Source: an uncultured Collinsella sp.
GTDB lineage: Bacteria; Actinomycetota; Coriobacteriia; Coriobacteriales; Coriobacteriaceae
Direction: 5' to 3'
Length of the DNA stretch: 15,578 nucleotides
Assembly (NCBI GenBank): GCA_902493545.1
Contig: CABUQI010000016.1
Coordinates: 1-15,578, forward strand
Part shown: positions 1 through 7,183 of the stretch, one piece after another
Layout: each line of letters begins with the position of its first letter
Numbering within the stretch: the first letter of the stretch is position 1
Notes under the pieces: model-generated
What the model saw: only the letters and a program-made list of their open reading frames with translations
What the model was told of the DNA's origin: nothing
Database searches by the model: none
Position numbers and translations under genes: made by a program

Positions 1-659
1 TCCTCAACGCCGGTCCCGACACCGAGTACAACATGGTCAATGCCGGTGCCGCCATCAATGAGGCCAACGAGCAGGAGATGTTTGAACTTATCGATTCGCT
101 CGATGACATGACCTGCCTGGTCATCAGCGGCTCGCTGCCTCCTAACACTTCCGAGGGCTTCTTGGCCGAGGTCCTGCGCCGTGTCAAGGCCAAGGGGGCC
201 GAGTTCGTCCTCGACATCTCGAGCCATCAGCTGGCAGACCTCATTGCTCTGGAGCCACTGCTGATCAAGCCCAATGACGACGAGCTGCTTGACATCTTTG
301 GCATCAAGGTGAGCGGTGGCGACGACGAGTCCGTCAAGGGCGCTATGGCCGAGCTGCACGCCAAGGGCGCCAAGAACGTGCTGCTGACCCTTGGTGGCGC
401 CGGTGCGTACTTCTCCAACGGCGAGCATATCTGGTTTGCCAACCGCACCTTCGACGTCAAGCTGCTGTCGACGGTGTGCGCCGGCGATTCCTCGCTCGCT
501 GCCTTCCTGTCCGTGTGGCACGACGCCCCCGAGCGCGTCGGGGACGCCCTGCGCCTTTCGATGGCCACTGGCGCCAACGTGGTCGAGTGCCCCGGTCTGG
601 GTGATTTTGCCAAGGTGGACGAATATAAGAAGCACATCGAGGTTCGCCAGGTCTGCTAG
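1..659 (+). CDS. 1-phosphofructokinase-type PfkB sugar kinase (5' partial)
   Basis: The frame is open from base 3 and the gene starts before the window, so only about the last 218 residues are present. PfkB/ribokinase-family features are visible: the SGSLPP motif, a KPNDDEL segment typical of the 1-phosphofructokinase/tagatose-6-phosphate kinase branch, and a C-terminal anion-hole motif. By family, the enzyme phosphorylates fructose-1-phosphate (or a related sugar phosphate) with ATP in the cytoplasm after PTS uptake. Oddity: the signature that is normally GAGD reads CAGDS (Cys codon at 477-479); the catalytic Asp is kept. FruK is the likeliest member, but LacC-like substrates cannot be excluded without the N-terminus. 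A strong terminator follows, so this is the last gene of its unit. Confidence 0.85.
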   Translation, partial: LNAGPDTEYNMVNAGAAINEANEQEMFELIDSLDDMTCLVISGSLPPNTSEGFLAEVLRRVKAKGAEFVLDISSHQLADLIALEPLLIKPNDDELLDIFGIKVSGGDDESVKGAMAELHAKGAKNVLLTLGGAGAYFSNGEHIWFANRTFDVKLLSTVCAGDSSLAAFLSVWHDAPERVGDALRLSMATGANVVECPGLGDFAKVDEYKKHIEVRQVC

Positions 660-693
660 TTCCGGCACCTTGTCTGAATAGTTTGATTATTTC

Positions 694-730
694 GCATCCG
701 TCTTAGACTAGGACGGATGCGTTTTTGTTT
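694..730 (+). terminator. Rho-independent terminator after the PfkB kinase gene
   Basis: GCATCCGTC at 694-702 pairs perfectly with GACGGATGC at 712-720, and the stem can extend inward by a wobble and two A-T pairs. A T-rich tract (GTTTTTGTTT) follows directly. The hairpin lies 35 nt after the stop codon. Confidence 0.92.
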
Positions 731-763
731 ATCGGACTTGCGTGTGCAGTGGAGACTGTTTCT

Positions 764-772
764 TGCTAGACT
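764..772 (+). promoter_or_regulatory. Possible extended -10 promoter for the CCA transferase gene
   Basis: TGC followed by TAGACT (767-772) fits an extended -10 element about 50 nt before the start codon. No -35 box lies at the right distance (TTGCGT at 738-743 is 23 nt away), so the call rests on the -10 alone. A promoter is expected here because a terminator lies just upstream. Confidence 0.3.
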
Positions 773-823
773 TCTTGCAGACGCAATCGATAGCCAATTT
801 GATAGTCGCAGGAGGCCATAGGC

Positions 824-2218
824 ATGTGCAATGTTTCGCTCAACGGTACTCAACCGTCCGATGCGTCCCTGCGCGTCCTGCGCGCGCTTGAGGCGGCTGG
901 TCTTGAGGCTTGGTACGTGGGCGGTTGGGTGCGCGACGCCCTGATGGGATGCCCCAGCCACGATGTTGATATGTGCTGTAGCGGCCTGTGGCAGGAGTCC
1001 AAAGCGGCGCTCGAGGCCGCCGGCATCGCGGTTGTGGAGTCGGGCATTAAATTTGGCGGAATCACGGCTATTTCCGATGGCGAGCGTATCGAGGTCACCA
1101 CGTACCGTCTGGATGGCTTTTACACCGATGGTCGTCATCCCCAGAGTGTGGAGCGTGCCGCCTCGCTCGAGGACGATCTGGCGCGCCGCGACTTTACCGT
1201 CAACGCCATGGCCTGGCATCCCGAGCGCGGGCTTGTCGACCGCTACGACGGCCAGGGTGACTTGGAGCGCAAGCTGATTCGCGCTGTCGGCGATCCCAAG
1301 CGTCGCTTTAACGAGGACGCCCTGCGCATGCTGCGTGCGGTGCGCTTTGCCTGCCGTCTGGACTTTATGATTGAGCCCGAGACTAAGCGTGCGCTTGCCG
1401 AGTACGCGCCGCTGCTCGATGCCGTGGCGCGTGAGCGTGTGGGTATTGAGCTCGAGGGCATTCTTTCGACCGGTCATGGGGGAGACGCGATGCTCCGCTA
1501 TCCCGAGCTCATCTGCGCCGCCGTGCCCGAGTTGGCAGCGGGTCGCGGGTTTGATCAGCGCAGTGTCTATCATGCGTTTAACGTCTACGTGCATATCGCC
1601 CGTGTGCTGACGGTGGCGGGGGAGCTCGCGCTGTGTGACGGCGTCGCGCCCTCGTCGAGCCTTATGTGGGCGGCGTTTTTGCACGATGTGTCCAAGCCCG
1701 AGTGCTTCACGGTCGACCATGCCGGTAGCGGACACTTCTACGGTCATCCCGAGCTCGGCGCCAAGAAGGCGCGCGTCATTATGGATCGCCTGGCGCTCTC
1801 GCACGACTTGGTGCGCGACGTGTGCCTGCTCATCAAATACCATGACAAGCCGCTGCGCCCCGAGCGCTCCTGCCTGCTCAATATGATGCGCGCGCTTTCG
1901 GGTGAGGGCGTCGACACGGCCCGCCTGATTGACGAGCTCATGGACCTTAAGCGTGCCGACACACTTGGCAAGGCCCCGTCGTGCTTCTATTATGTTGAGA
2001 CGATTGAGGAGATGCGCGCGCTGGCGCACGAGCTGCTGAAGGCAGGGGAGCCCTATACGCTCAAGATGCTCGCCATCAACGGCGGCGACCTGATCCGTGC
2101 CGGAGTCAAGCCCGGGCCGGAACTGGGTCAGCTTCTCAACTCCGCCCTCGACGCCGTGATCGAAGACGATATTCCCAACGAGCGCGAAGCTCTTTTGGTT
2201 CATCTCAACTTGAATTAG
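824..2218 (+). CDS. cca: CCA tRNA nucleotidyltransferase with HD domain
   Basis: 464 residues. The N-terminal class II nucleotidyltransferase head has YVGGWVRDALMG (residues 31-42), the metal-binding DVD (47-49), and RRDFTVNAMAWH (121-132). These are followed by the nucleotide-recognition region with RRFNEDALRMLRAVRFA (160-176). A C-terminal HD phosphohydrolase domain shows FLHDVSKPE (285-293) and a later KYHDKPL. By family it adds or repairs the 3' CCA end of tRNAs using CTP and ATP in the cytoplasm. The HD domain can give 2',3'-cyclic phosphodiesterase or phosphatase activity. The start is set by AGGAGG at 810-815, 8 nt before the ATG. The nearby tRNA genes already encode CCA, so repair may be the main role for those. 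Poly(A) polymerase is an alternative within the superfamily, but length and HD domain favour CCA addition. Confidence 0.93.
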   Translation: MCNVSLNGTQPSDASLRVLRALEAAGLEAWYVGGWVRDALMGCPSHDVDMCCSGLWQESKAALEAAGIAVVESGIKFGGITAISDGERIEVTTYRLDGFYTDGRHPQSVERAASLEDDLARRDFTVNAMAWHPERGLVDRYDGQGDLERKLIRAVGDPKRRFNEDALRMLRAVRFACRLDFMIEPETKRALAEYAPLLDAVARERVGIELEGILSTGHGGDAMLRYPELICAAVPELAAGRGFDQRSVYHAFNVYVHIARVLTVAGELALCDGVAPSSSLMWAAFLHDVSKPECFTVDHAGSGHFYGHPELGAKKARVIMDRLALSHDLVRDVCLLIKYHDKPLRPERSCLLNMMRALSGEGVDTARLIDELMDLKRADTLGKAPSCFYYVETIEEMRALAHELLKAGEPYTLKMLAINGGDLIRAGVKPGPELGQLLNSALDAVIEDDIPNEREALLVHLNLN

Positions 2219-2248
2219 CTACCAAGTTTACCTGCGTATTCCATAACC

Positions 2249-2275
2249 TGCCGACAATTTTTCGGCAATTTGGAA
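2249..2275 (+). terminator. Possible weak terminator after cca
   Basis: TGCCGA (2249-2254) pairs with TCGGCA (2262-2267) around a 7-nt loop. It is followed by an A/T-rich stretch rather than a clean T run. It lies 31 nt past the cca stop and before the tRNA promoter. Confidence 0.4.
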
Positions 2276-2282
2276 TTTCTTC

Positions 2283-2311
2283 TTGCGCTGACGTTTTTTG
2301 TCCCGTAAAAT
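2283..2311 (+). promoter_or_regulatory. Promoter for the tandem tRNA-Glu genes
   Basis: -35 TTGCGC (2283-2288) and -10 TAAAAT (2306-2311) are separated by exactly 17 nt. The first tRNA begins 35 nt after the -10 box, leaving room for a short 5' leader to be removed. Confidence 0.7.
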
Positions 2312-2345
2312 ATTTCCTCGCAGCACGGCAGTGCAGATGTCATGT

Positions 2346-2422
2346 GGCCCGTTCGTCTAGCGGTTTAGGACGCCGCCCTCTCAAGGCGGAGATCACCAGT
2401 TCGAATCTGGTACGGGCTACCA
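2346..2422 (+). tRNA. tRNA-Glu (anticodon CTC), copy 1
   Basis: A full cloverleaf can be drawn over 77 nt. The acceptor is GGCCCGT with ACGGGCT, giving a G1-U72 wobble end pair. The D arm contains GTCTAGCGG, typical of tRNA-Glu. The anticodon stem CCGCC/GGCGG encloses the loop CTCTCAA (anticodon CTC, reading GAG). The T arm is ACCAG/CTGGT around TTCGAAT, and the 3' CCA is encoded. Confidence 0.95.
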
Positions 2423-2444
2423 CTTCTTTTCTGCTGAGGCTTAT

Positions 2445-2521
2445 GGCCCGTTCGTCTAGCGGTTTAGGACGCCGCCCTCTCAAGGCGGAGATCACCAGTT
2501 CGAATCTGGTACGGGCTACCA
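2445..2521 (+). tRNA. tRNA-Glu (anticodon CTC), copy 2
   Basis: Identical over all 77 nt to the copy that ends 22 nt upstream, including the G1-U72 end pair and the encoded CCA. It has no promoter of its own in the spacer, so the two are most likely processed from one transcript ending at the terminator just downstream. Confidence 0.95.
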
Positions 2522-2531
2522 CGCATCTGAT

Positions 2532-2564
2532 ACCCGGACTTCCCATGGAAGGTCGGGTTTTTTT
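2532..2564 (+). terminator. Rho-independent terminator after the tRNA-Glu pair
   Basis: ACCCG and CTTCC on the 5' side pair with GGAAG and CGGGT on the 3' side. There is a small internal mismatch and a 3-nt loop (CAT). The stem runs into TTTTTTT. Confidence 0.85.
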
Positions 2565-2611
2565 ATTTTCATACAGCCGTCTGCAATTCCCGTTTGAACC
2601 AGAGCTTTGCG

Positions 2612-2639
2612 TTCTGCCTATGGCCCTTACGGGTACAAT
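2612..2639 (+). promoter_or_regulatory. Probable promoter for the flippase-like gene
   Basis: A good -10 box TACAAT (2634-2639) lies 33 nt before the preferred ATG. The best -35 at normal spacing is weak (TTCTGC, 2612-2617, 16-nt spacer). A promoter is expected here because the tRNA terminator lies just upstream. Confidence 0.45.
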
Positions 2640-2672
2640 ATCCAAGATATTTTGACTGTTAGAAGGAGTCTC

Positions 2673-3980
2673 ATGACGGAGTCCTCTCAGCATACGTCTA
2701 AGCCCCAGGTCGAGGTTGAGGCCTCGGGCGGCGATGACAATAAGAGCGCACGCCGCGGCGCCATCTTTATCGGCGTCGTGCTGGTAGGTTATATCGTCTA
2801 TCTGGTGGTAACCGGGCAGATGGGGCAGTTTTGGGCCGCTATGTCGAGCGTCCAGGCGTCATGGCTCGTTGTCGCGTGTCTTTGCATGTTCATGTACCTG
2901 TTCTTTGGCATTGTGGCCTATGCGATCGCCGTCTGGCTCGATCCCAATTCGCCCGTCGGCATCCGCGACCTGATCTCGGTCGAGGCGAGTGGCATCTTCT
3001 TTGGCAACCTGACGCCCATGATGATGGGCTCCACCCCGGCTCAGATCTATCGCCTGACCAAGGCCGGCCAAAACGTGGGCGAGGCCGGCGCCACGCAATT
3101 CACGCGTTTTATCGTGTACCAGTTTGGCCTGGTCGCCTGGGGCGCTATCCTGCTGCTCGCCCGTATGCCGTTTTTTGCCGAACGCTACGGCGACATGACG
3201 CTGCTGTGCGTCTTTAGCTTTGGTGGACACTGCTGCATCTTGCTTGGCATCTTCGCCGTCGCGCTCATGCCTAAGACCGTCACGCGCGTCGCCCATTGCA
3301 TCATCAATTGGCTTGAGCTCATTGGTGTCTCGGCCACTAAGATCGAGGGTTGGCGCACGTTTGTCGATGGCGAGATCTACTCCTTTTCCGAGAAGTTCAA
3401 GCTTTCGGCCGGACATTTTTCTTCCATGCTGCTCACCGTGTTTATCACCATGCTGCAGCTCGCGTTTTTCTATCTGGTTCCGTATTTCCTGATGCTTGCC
3501 TTTGGCCACCACGAGGTCGACTTTTTCTCGGTCATGGCCGCGAGCGCCTTTGTCCAGCTGTTAAGCTCTGCGGTTCCCTTGCCCGGTGGAACTGGTGGCG
3601 CTGAGGGCGGCTTTGCATTGTTCTTGGGTCATTTCTTCGGTTCGGCTTCGACCGCCGGCTATCTGCTGTGGCGTCTCATTACGTTTATTGCGCCTACCAT
3701 TTTGGCTGCGCCCCTGCTGGGACTTAAGAGCGCCCACAACGAGAGCATCCATGCGCGCTGGGATCGCGTGATGCGCAAGCTCGGCCGCACGCCTCAGACG
3801 CCCTCTGCGCCCACTAAGCCGCACCCCACGAATGCTGTTACCGTTGATCCCAAGAAGCACGCTCAGAAGGCTTCTGGGACCGCAAAGCCGGCTCATAAGG
3901 CCTATGTGCGTCAGACAGGAGACGGTATTCGCGTATCTCCGTCGGCACTCAATAAGAAGAAGCACCCTAAGTCGCAGTAG
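2673..3980 (+). CDS. Flippase-like / lysylphosphatidylglycerol synthase TM-region family membrane protein
   Basis: 435 residues from the ATG at 2673, chosen because AGAAGGAG sits at 2661-2668. An upstream in-frame start at 2607 would include the promoter and has no ribosome site. After a polar N-terminus of about 30 residues there are roughly eight hydrophobic segments. Typical motifs of the UPF0104/MprF-type TM domain are present: a segment with NLTPMMMGSTPAQIYRL and, near the C-terminal third, PLPGGTGGAEGGFALFLGHF. About 65 C-terminal residues form a Lys/Pro/Thr-rich cytoplasmic tail. No aminoacyl-transferase domain follows, so this is not full MprF. By family it may flip or handle a lipid-linked substrate in the membrane; the substrate is unknown. 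Confidence 0.8.
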   Translation: MTESSQHTSKPQVEVEASGGDDNKSARRGAIFIGVVLVGYIVYLVVTGQMGQFWAAMSSVQASWLVVACLCMFMYLFFGIVAYAIAVWLDPNSPVGIRDLISVEASGIFFGNLTPMMMGSTPAQIYRLTKAGQNVGEAGATQFTRFIVYQFGLVAWGAILLLARMPFFAERYGDMTLLCVFSFGGHCCILLGIFAVALMPKTVTRVAHCIINWLELIGVSATKIEGWRTFVDGEIYSFSEKFKLSAGHFSSMLLTVFITMLQLAFFYLVPYFLMLAFGHHEVDFFSVMAASAFVQLLSSAVPLPGGTGGAEGGFALFLGHFFGSASTAGYLLWRLITFIAPTILAAPLLGLKSAHNESIHARWDRVMRKLGRTPQTPSAPTKPHPTNAVTVDPKKHAQKASGTAKPAHKAYVRQTGDGIRVSPSALNKKKHPKSQ

Positions 3981-4029
3981 GGCAGTCGTGCGTTCTTCAT
4001 GATGCGAGGCATATTTGTGCTGTATGGGG

Positions 4030-4053
4030 GATAATCCTCTTACGTAGATTATC
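4030..4053. promoter_or_regulatory. Candidate operator (inverted repeat) upstream of the TetR-family gene
   Basis: GATAATC (4030-4036) and GATTATC (4047-4053) form a perfect 7-bp inverted repeat with a 10-bp spacer, so the half-sites are about 17 bp apart centre to centre. It ends 43 bp before the TetR start. TetR-family proteins usually bind such palindromes near their own gene, so autoregulation is inferred. No convincing -35/-10 pair was found here. Confidence 0.35.
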
Positions 4054-4096
4054 TCTCATCTGTTGATGAATGCTCGCATATCGAAGGGACACGCCC

Positions 4097-4708
4097 ATGG
4101 CAACCAGCAAACCGCGTCTTGATCGTCGCATCGTTCGCAGCCGTAATGCCATCCTTTCGGCTTTCGAGCGCCTGCTCATGGAAAAGCCGCTGGCAGACAT
4201 TACGGTGAGTGCCATCGCGCGCGAGGCCAATGTCGACCGCAAGACCTTTTACGTTCACTTTGGTACGGTTGACGGCCTGCTCGATGCCATTGCCGCCGAT
4301 GTGGTGGAGATGATTGTCGACTCGGTCGAGAAAACGCTTGCTTCTATGGACGGTGACACCAGCGAGCGCGCTCTTGGCGCGGCGGCGACCTTCTTTAAAA
4401 CCGTTAATGAGGCACTGTGCAACAACTTGGTGCTCAATCGTCAGCTGATCGAGAACATTCCGCTTGATGATTTCATGGCTCGTCTTCGTGCGCCGCTCGA
4501 ACATGAGATTGCCGAGCGCGATCTGCTGCCCCAAGGTCTCAAGGACGAGATGTTCGACTACTATCTGGCGTTTTTGCTGTCGGGTATTATCGGTATCTAT
4601 CGCACGTGGGCGCTGTCTGACGGCTCGGTTCCTATCGAGCGCGTCTCTGAGGTCGCCAACGACCTGACTCTCAATGGTCTGTCGAGTCTGGAATCTCGCT
4701 TGGATTAG
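4097..4708 (+). CDS. TetR/AcrR-family transcriptional regulator
   Basis: 203 residues from ATG 4097, which has GAAGGGA 7 nt upstream. An earlier in-frame ATG at 4070 lacks a ribosome site. The N-terminal DNA-binding domain is clear: an RSRNAILSAFERLLMEKP helix, then ITVSAIAREANVDRKTFYVHF, the TetR helix-turn-helix with the usual (T/Y)FYxHF ending. The C-terminal ligand domain, residues about 75-203, is all-helical and not recognisable to a ligand. A C-terminal hydrophobic stretch with YLAFLLSGIIGIYRTW resembles the TetR_C_33-type domain seen in DhaS-like regulators. Targets are unknown; the gene faces an IS remnant and the end of the opposite-strand transporter operon, so there is no evidence that it controls that operon. 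Confidence 0.87.
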   Translation: MATSKPRLDRRIVRSRNAILSAFERLLMEKPLADITVSAIAREANVDRKTFYVHFGTVDGLLDAIAADVVEMIVDSVEKTLASMDGDTSERALGAAATFFKTVNEALCNNLVLNRQLIENIPLDDFMARLRAPLEHEIAERDLLPQGLKDEMFDYYLAFLLSGIIGIYRTWALSDGSVPIERVSEVANDLTLNGLSSLESRLD

Positions 4709-4710
4709 GC

Positions 4711-4803
4711 CTAGTTGGGCTCGTCGGCGTGGAAATTCCTGTTCCTGAGGTTCTCCGGCGCCTTGGAGACCTTGCCGGCGTAGGAGCTGTAGCCTGAGGA
4801 TCC
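4711..4803 (-). mobile_element. Remnant of an IS3-family OrfB transposase
   Basis: The minus strand encodes about 30 residues ending at a TAG (4713-4711), including YSSYAGKVSKAPEN and NLRNRNFHADEPN. This matches the conserved segment of IS3/IS150-type OrfB that lies just before the DDE catalytic core (pattern YSSYxGxVxK...NLLNRNFxAxxPN, normally followed by a WxTDxT motif). Here the frame stops exactly where the core should begin, and there is no start codon, so it is a dead fragment. It is in frame directly after the stop of the transporter ATPase gene and lies 2 bp past the TetR stop. No terminal inverted repeats or target duplications were recognised. Confidence 0.7.
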
Positions 4804-6138
4804 TTAAAAGAAAGTCCAGTTTATCCTTCCCACTCCAATTTTGGAATCCTCCGATGCGCCTTCGCACGCTTGCATGACCTCGATACCATGCGAGCGTGCG
4901 AACTCGACGAGCTCTGCGTTGCGGGCGTTTATGGTGCCGAAGGCAGCGGGGCACACGATAAGGCGCGCGCAGTGGACGAGGAGCTCTTTGGCGCGGGCTA
5001 TGGTTTTATCCCCGATCGGCTCGAAGGCGCGCTCGGCCACGCATTCCGTCGCCAGGTCGCGCGCGAGCTCGCAGTCGATGTCCCCTTCGTGCAGAATGCC
5101 CGCGTAGAACGCCTTGCCCTGCCGGATGAGCTGGCGAAACACAGCTGACCCCGTACCTGCGCCGGCGATGACGAACGTGTGCGCATCGCCGTGTGGGCGC
5201 CCAATTTCCACGCTGCCGAAGCGCTCGTTGAAGGTGCCATGTTGAAGGCCGTAGAGCTCGCCAATCGTCTCGCGCGTGAATATGTCCTCGGGTGCGCCGG
5301 CGCGGAAGACCCGACCGTCCTTCACGCAAATCACCTTGTCGGCGCTTTTCTGCGCTAGCTCGAGTTCGTGGATGGACATGATGACAGCCACATTCCGCGA
5401 TTTCGCAAGGTGACGAAGTATTCGCAGCAGGTCGATCTGGTAGCGGATATCGAGATACGACGTGGGCTCGTCGAGCACTAGCACACGCGGATCCTGCGCG
5501 ATGGCGCGTGCGAGCATGACGCGCTGGCGTTGCCCGTCGCTTATCTGCATGAAGTCGCGCTCGGCGAGCTCTTCCACATGTGCGGTTTTCATGGCCTCGT
5601 CGACCCGACTATGGTCGTCAGGCGAAAGTGTTCCCATTCGCCCGGTGTAGGGATGCCTTCCCGCCTCTACGATATCGCGGCAGGTGAGGAGCTCGGTCCG
5701 CGGGCGATCTGTCAGCATAACGGCAAGGTTCCTTGCGAATTCCGCCGTCTTCCATCGGGAAATCTCCCGCCCGTCGAGCTCGACCGCGCCGGCAAGCGGT
5801 GCCAGATGGCGCGTGATGGTTTTCAAGATGGTCGACTTGCCCGAGCCGTTCGGCCCGATGAGCGCCACGACGTCGCCCGCGCGAACCTCCAGATCGACGC
5901 CTTCGACTACGACCTTCTTGTCGTAGCCCGCCGACAGGTCGCTTATGCGGAAAAGCGGCGCTCCGTCAGCCTGCGTTTCGACCGGGGTTTCGAGGTTCGA
6001 CTCCGCTCGGAGGAGGCGTTTCGCGTGCAGTTCCGCACGAGCCGAAAGTGCCTTCTGGCGCTTTCGTGCGAGCTTAGGACTGTCTAAGCACGGAATGTCC
6101 CTTCCGAGCGTTTTGGGCTGCGGCACGAATTTTCCCAT
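4804..6138 (-). CDS. FecE/BtuD-like ABC transporter ATPase with C-terminal extra domain
   Basis: 444 residues. An N-terminal basic extension (1-60) precedes the ABC domain. That domain has Walker A GPNGSGKST (95-103), signature ISDGQRQ (199-205), Walker B VLVLDEP (219-225), and the switch His in MSIHEL (H257). The place of the Q-loop reads MLTDRPRTELLTC, without the usual Gln, and the signature has ISDGQ in place of LSGGQ. Residues about 310-430 form an extra domain with IAGAGTGSAVFRQL, FYAGILHEGDID and ERAFEPIG, which suggests a small Rossmann-like fold. It powers uptake of a metal chelate or corrinoid through the adjacent permease. The ATG abuts the permease stop (TAGATG), indicating translational coupling. 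The substrate is unproven; the B12 riboswitch upstream favours a cobalt or corrinoid compound over ferric siderophore. Confidence 0.85.
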   Translation of the reverse strand: MGKFVPQPKTLGRDIPCLDSPKLARKRQKALSARAELHAKRLLRAESNLETPVETQADGAPLFRISDLSAGYDKKVVVEGVDLEVRAGDVVALIGPNGSGKSTILKTITRHLAPLAGAVELDGREISRWKTAEFARNLAVMLTDRPRTELLTCRDIVEAGRHPYTGRMGTLSPDDHSRVDEAMKTAHVEELAERDFMQISDGQRQRVMLARAIAQDPRVLVLDEPTSYLDIRYQIDLLRILRHLAKSRNVAVIMSIHELELAQKSADKVICVKDGRVFRAGAPEDIFTRETIGELYGLQHGTFNERFGSVEIGRPHGDAHTFVIAGAGTGSAVFRQLIRQGKAFYAGILHEGDIDCELARDLATECVAERAFEPIGDKTIARAKELLVHCARLIVCPAAFGTINARNAELVEFARSHGIEVMQACEGASEDSKIGVGRINWTFF

Positions 6139-7179
6139 CTACCTCACCCGCTTCTTCAACATGAGTGCGATAACCACCGGCGCGCCGAAGATGGCGGTGA
6201 CGGCGCTGATGGAAAGTTCGACGGGAGAGAACAGCGTGCGCGCGATCAAATCGCAGCCCGCGCAGAAGATGGCGCCTCCCAAGAAGCACGCAGGAATCAC
6301 GCGGATGGGCTTCGACGACTTTATCGCCGACTTCACGAGATGTGGAACCGCGATGCCTACGAACGACACCGGACCAGCGAACGCGGTCATGCAGGCGGAG
6401 AGCATGCTCGCTAGAAGGACGAGCACCACGCGGAAGCGTGCGACGTTCACGCCGACGCTTTTCGCGTAGGCTTCTCCCAGCTGGAAGGCGGAAAGGGGCT
6501 TCGATATCGCGAATACGCATGCGCTCACGGTGATCACCACGACCGCGATGACCGCGATGTCGTCCCAGCTCGAACCCGAGAAACTACCCAAAGACCAGTT
6601 GTGCAGGTTCACGATGGACTGGTCGTCGGCGAAGGCGATAAGGAAGTTCGTCGCCGCCGAGCAGATGTATCCCACCATGACGCCCGCCACGATGAGCATG
6701 GCCATGGAACTTATGCGCCGTGCGATGAGGAGCACGAAGCCGATGGTGATAAGCGAGCCCAGAAACGCTGCGGCCACCATGGCCGGCGAGGACATGGCCT
6801 GGTTCGCGCCCAGAAGCACGATCATCGTAAGCGCGACGACGAACTTTGCGCCCGAGGAGACGCCCAAGATGAACGGGTCGGCGATGGGGTTGTTGAAAAA
6901 CGTCTGCAGCAGGAACCCGGAGAGCGAAAGTGCCCCGCCGAGAAGCACGGCTGAAAGCACGCGCGGCAGGCGAATCTCCCAGATGACTTGGCTTTCCATG
7001 GAATTGGCCGCGCCGCCCGAAAGGATGCCGGGGATGTGGTCTGCGGGCACGAGCACGCTCCCGATGCACAGGTTGGCCCCGACGAGCACGATGAGGACAA
7101 CAGCGAGCAGCGCCGTCACGACGCGACACCGCGCGGCGCGTCGTGATTCGTCGTATGTCATGGAAAGCCGGCTTCTCAT
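6139..7179 (-). CDS. FecCD/BtuC-family ABC transporter permease
   Basis: 346 residues from ATG 7179; TTG at 7191 (350 residues, overlapping the upstream stop, with GAGG 4 nt before it) and ATG 7161 are alternatives. About ten membrane segments are visible. Family hallmarks include IRLPRVLSAVLLGGALSLSG, then QTFFNNPIADPFILGVSSGA in the first third, and GPVSFVGIAVPHLVK near the C-terminus, the ATPase-contact region. Members import iron-siderophores, heme, cobalamin or related chelates as a homodimer with a substrate-binding protein and ATPase. Both partners are encoded on either side, so the three genes form a complete importer. Confidence 0.9.
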   Translation of the reverse strand: MRSRLSMTYDESRRAARCRVVTALLAVVLIVLVGANLCIGSVLVPADHIPGILSGGAANSMESQVIWEIRLPRVLSAVLLGGALSLSGFLLQTFFNNPIADPFILGVSSGAKFVVALTMIVLLGANQAMSSPAMVAAAFLGSLITIGFVLLIARRISSMAMLIVAGVMVGYICSAATNFLIAFADDQSIVNLHNWSLGSFSGSSWDDIAVIAVVVITVSACVFAISKPLSAFQLGEAYAKSVGVNVARFRVVLVLLASMLSACMTAFAGPVSFVGIAVPHLVKSAIKSSKPIRVIPACFLGGAIFCAGCDLIARTLFSPVELSISAVTAIFGAPVVIALMLKKRVR

Positions 7180-7183
7180 GACG

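Noticed and set aside
656..2203. 515-residue open frame on the minus strand opposite cca
   Set aside because: The product is Arg/His/Gln-rich with no family motif, and the plus-strand frame is an unmistakable CCA transferase; this is a GC-rich shadow frame.
2340..2693. Open frames on both strands across the tRNA-Glu pair with an internal repeat
   Set aside because: The repeated peptide is only the translation of the two identical tRNA genes.
4049..4954. 301-residue minus-strand frame opposite the TetR gene
   Set aside because: It has no recognisable domain, and the plus strand has a clear TetR helix-turn-helix with a good ribosome site. Its low-coordinate end also covers the IS remnant in a different frame.
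5530..6087. Plus-strand open frames opposite the ABC ATPase
   Set aside because: Shadow frames of a gene with complete Walker A, signature and Walker B motifs on the minus strand.
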